DNA of 64,000 bases from Treponema_B putidum (lineage in GTDB: Bacteria > Spirochaetota > Spirochaetia > Treponematales > Treponemataceae). This document shows positions 62,701 through 64,000 of the stretch, piece after piece. The notes beneath the pieces are model-generated. The model had not been told where the DNA came from. It saw only the letters and a list, made by a program, of their open reading frames with translations, and did not search any database. The stretch lies in assembly GCF_007830595.1 (NCBI RefSeq), contig NZ_VLLD01000008.1, one strand, 5' to 3'. Numbering within the stretch: position 1 is the first letter of the stretch; every line of letters begins with the position of its first letter. The translations under genes were made by a program, and so were the position numbers.

Positions 62701-63222
62701 TTTGTCTCCTGCAAAAGTTCCCATCACACCTGGGCTGATAAACTTGCCTCCTCCCGTATCTATGTACCCATAATTAAGAGGAAATTTTATATTACTGTTA
62801 CCTGCACGAATGTGTTTTATGGGAGAATCTTCTTTTCCAAAATAGCCGAAGGCTAAAGTACTTTTTTTATAGTCATCTTTATAAAGTGTTTCAAAATAAA
62901 ACATTTTATTTAATAAAAGTAGTAGCGATAAATTTGCCTTTTGTTTAAATACACCCTGAAAAGAATTTACTTTTGCATAACCTTCAAAAAATTCAAAACT
63001 TGAAAGCCCTAAAAATTCAATATCCCAAAAACCATCTAAAAAAAGAACAGTATTTTCCGAATCAAAATTTTTAAAGTATTGGCCTGCTTTGTTTTCACCG
63101 GTTCTGTTTTTAATTAAATCGATACCAAAATCAATATCGGCACTTCCGTCATTTTCAAAACCATAGGCAGCCGTCCATAAAAAAATAAAAATTATAAAGA
63201 AAGGTAAAATTTTATTTTTCAT
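59794..63222 (-). CDS. Large putative outer-membrane/surface protein
   Basis: A 1142-residue exported protein: signal peptide ILPFFIIFIFLWTAAYGF, then alternating beta-rich sequence throughout with many aromatic residues (YSSEYNSKTYYGN, FFSPIIKRKITKEK, WKEKFSFIFSYKGGSSL) ending NAGISGKVDF, an outer-membrane terminus. Its first part might be a ligand-binding or carbohydrate-like fold. No family recognised. Its ATG overlaps the dinB stop (TAATG), so it is coupled to that gene. Confidence 0.7.
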   Translation of the reverse strand: MKNKILPFFIIFIFLWTAAYGFENDGSADIDFGIDLIKNRTGENKAGQYFKNFDSENTVLFLDGFWDIEFLGLSSFEFFEGYAKVNSFQGVFKQKANLSLLLLLNKMFYFETLYKDDYKKSTLAFGYFGKEDSPIKHIRAGNSNIKFPLNYGYIDTGGGKFISPGVMGTFAGDKWNADAVLRYESSEYNSKTYYGNTEIIENKISINAWQRGKHFYIPVDNLYGKPVSIFVKDFAGSQWRRLSSDEFSIDPRLKVLSLKKSYPEGVAINYFDLEPNPSDTNNPADTHLSKVKNYFSVLGSIPEINELANSIPANVEGYKKNIFGKDYLVLKEKKISPFEIASRYNAPQVEGDSSSSVVYTYNQNVNPHFTANTETTDNFLSDFQKLKFIQVLDLSKDYDFSNPEQMFPFFKTDYKIYLQGNSDETNLSLQILCKNYTPTPGFSLPDTAIPGSIRIFKNKIRIFNFSYNESNHTLTIDEPIFSNDIVEIQWKEGVTYSDSGTIRFAGGAHWKPIKGLDVFFAGSGDWETAKQKIIPIDTYKLSSGIDYQNQKIKTGTVIGFESDVDRNKKAREQFYSFQNKTYFNYSFTGSLYSKNNVPIFSNPLFYFEENFISDKKSLNLHTKTNAALDIWKIKLAGLLSLKADFLQKKSELNIIESYGHSVIMPIYFFNASEDFFVNIHDSILRRECKIDFQKYIDINYITAIDYNKDYASQKIFASIAPIIPQAKFGTIYTQTNFSVGQKYRTDFYPSSLSYYEAWKKSLIDMYSIGEKNAENRAAALKFLFNYFANEEDKTGFRLSGFNFEAFSKIDFQNKTEKKSGDETGIEISVPFNTGKIFFSPIIKRKITKEKKAIEAEKLKSYALDLNSLFTGLGEQYWLFSKPFFYDMFDQRINSQIQTENKNLFYSFFNSYGFSVSRLISGSIKDLYVPIEFGSSLSRLVQSSQTGKSPVNIYGLDFLFKYTALNISGKYGHFDWFKFYDQDELNRLYKFGFSFGKDFFKFNFNSIHSLYFFFSLNNKLGIENEFLYTASKIDMQKFLTDEWKEKFSFIFSYKGGSSLPRLIIETFSKIPLSDSREERLSVEFSQNKNLQKLNYKFSFKHLQSTKIGSHGEIKIFAELEGASTTSNSFLLNINAGISGKVDF

Positions 63223-64000
63223 TACAAACCATCCTTATCGTTTTGTAAAAGACGAGCCGGTTTTAAAATATTCTTACCTTCTTTTTTTGTAAGGGTATAC
63301 ATAGTTTCTTGCATCTTTCGTTTCTTTATATTTTTTTCACTATAAAAAAGTTCAGATTGAGCTTCGGGAATATCGGCTTCAACATTCATGATACAAAGCC
63401 CCAATAATCTTATGGGTGTTTTATTATCGAATTTTTTATAAAAAAGTTCTTTTGCCCGCTCAAATAAGTCTTGAGTATCATTGACAATGGAACCTGTAGA
63501 TTGAATGGAAACGGTTGTAAAATCATTATATCGTATTTTTACTGAAACGGTTTTTCCTTTTATCTTTTCATCGAAAATTCTATACATAATCTCCGATGCA
63601 AGATAAAAAAGAACATCATTTATATCTGCAGGAGAAAATAAGTCGTGTTCAAATGTCCGTTCCGTACTTATCGAGTGCGATTTAACATCATCGTTAAAAA
63701 CATCATAAAGCTCTCCTCTAACAGCTCTGTACAAAAAACTACCTGATGCATTTCCTAAAATACTTTGCAAAAGATTTTCACTTGAATTAAAAATTTGAGG
63801 CACTGTAGTCAAACCTGCTGCAAGAAGTCTTTTCCGCGTTTTTCCTCCTATACCCCACACATCCTTTAAAGGAAGATTTTTCATAAAATCAATTTCTTCA
63901 CCCGCCGGTACAATAAAAAGTCCGTCAGGTTTTGAGCGGCTTGAAGCTATCTTAGCAATATATTTAGTTTGAGCGCAACCTACCGAAACCGTTAAACCCG
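63222..64000 (-). CDS. dinB: DNA polymerase IV, Y family (partial, N-terminus outside window)
   Basis: The frame stays open to the window end, where it reads GLTVSVGCAQTKYIAKIASS, a Y-family palm motif. The visible 259 residues then cover the end of the palm, the fingers/thumb region (MKNLPLKDVWGIGGKTRKRL helix-hairpin-helix) and the little-finger domain (KTVSVKIRYNDFTTVSIQST, RLLGLCIMN). DinB performs error-prone translesion synthesis. The short internal start at 63884 is not the real start. Confidence 0.93.
   Translation of the reverse strand, partial: GLTVSVGCAQTKYIAKIASSRSKPDGLFIVPAGEEIDFMKNLPLKDVWGIGGKTRKRLLAAGLTTVPQIFNSSENLLQSILGNASGSFLYRAVRGELYDVFNDDVKSHSISTERTFEHDLFSPADINDVLFYLASEIMYRIFDEKIKGKTVSVKIRYNDFTTVSIQSTGSIVNDTQDLFERAKELFYKKFDNKTPIRLLGLCIMNVEADIPEAQSELFYSEKNIKKRKMQETMYTLTKKEGKNILKPARLLQNDKDGL

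Overview
The window looks like chromosomal DNA of an oral-type Treponema, close to T. denticola. The reasons are the AT-rich sequence, the many short-spaced lipoboxes (LxxSC, LFASC, IFLSC), a cytidylate kinase fused to ribosomal protein S1 (an arrangement known in treponemes), enhancer-binding and c-di-GMP signalling proteins typical of spirochetes, and a formylglycine-generating-enzyme (FGE)-fold lipoprotein of the type diversified by the T. denticola diversity-generating retroelement (DGR). No rRNA, tRNA, CRISPR array or complete insertion sequence was seen.

Positions 1-9480 are accessory and unstable. A divergent pair of Rpn/PD-(D/E)XK recombination-nuclease genes occurs twice (1-1610 and 7765-9479). 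The second copy is damaged and a third fragment lies nearby. Between the copies are a frameshifted large lipoprotein, an outer-membrane-like protein translationally coupled to the FGE-fold lipoprotein, a leucine-rich-repeat-like gene remnant and a BrnT/BrnA toxin-antitoxin pair. The last 90 coding bases of the FGE-fold gene are almost devoid of A, use mostly NNY codons, contain no Asn codon, and are followed by two perfect hairpins. This is the expected look of a DGR variable region, and is the most interesting signal here.

Positions 9495-38478 are mostly housekeeping: peptidoglycan recycling (NamZ plus a serine hydrolase), a flavin reductase, two tandem amino-acid-binding lipoproteins, gpsA-ffh, a DksA-type regulator and infA diverging from overlapping promoters, trmJ-pyrH-J-domain protein, a STAS/zinc-ribbon regulator, a GerMN protein, cmk-rpsA, a sigma-54 activator, TPR proteins, a solute-binding lipoprotein paired with a Cache-GGDEF-EAL enzyme, rlmN, a very acidic Asp/Phe repeat protein, ridA and a Gate-domain transporter.

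Positions 38483-50614 carry a truncated CobQ/CbiP-like gene, a 1469-residue repetitive beta-helix lipoprotein with a companion outer-membrane protein, and an ABC-2 exporter flanked by a NarL-type response regulator and its likely sensor kinase. Positions 50679-64000 hold clpB, a decayed SanA-like duplicate, a three-gene ParE-type toxin-antitoxin operon, an intact SanA-like gene, an S41 peptidase-like gene, efp, tatD, a YmdB-like phosphodiesterase, a large surface protein and the 3' part of dinB. Several plus-strand genes (4435, 22344, 49466, 58119, 58973) have a sigma-70 -10 box 7-8 bases before the ATG and little or no Shine-Dalgarno sequence, suggesting leaderless mRNAs.
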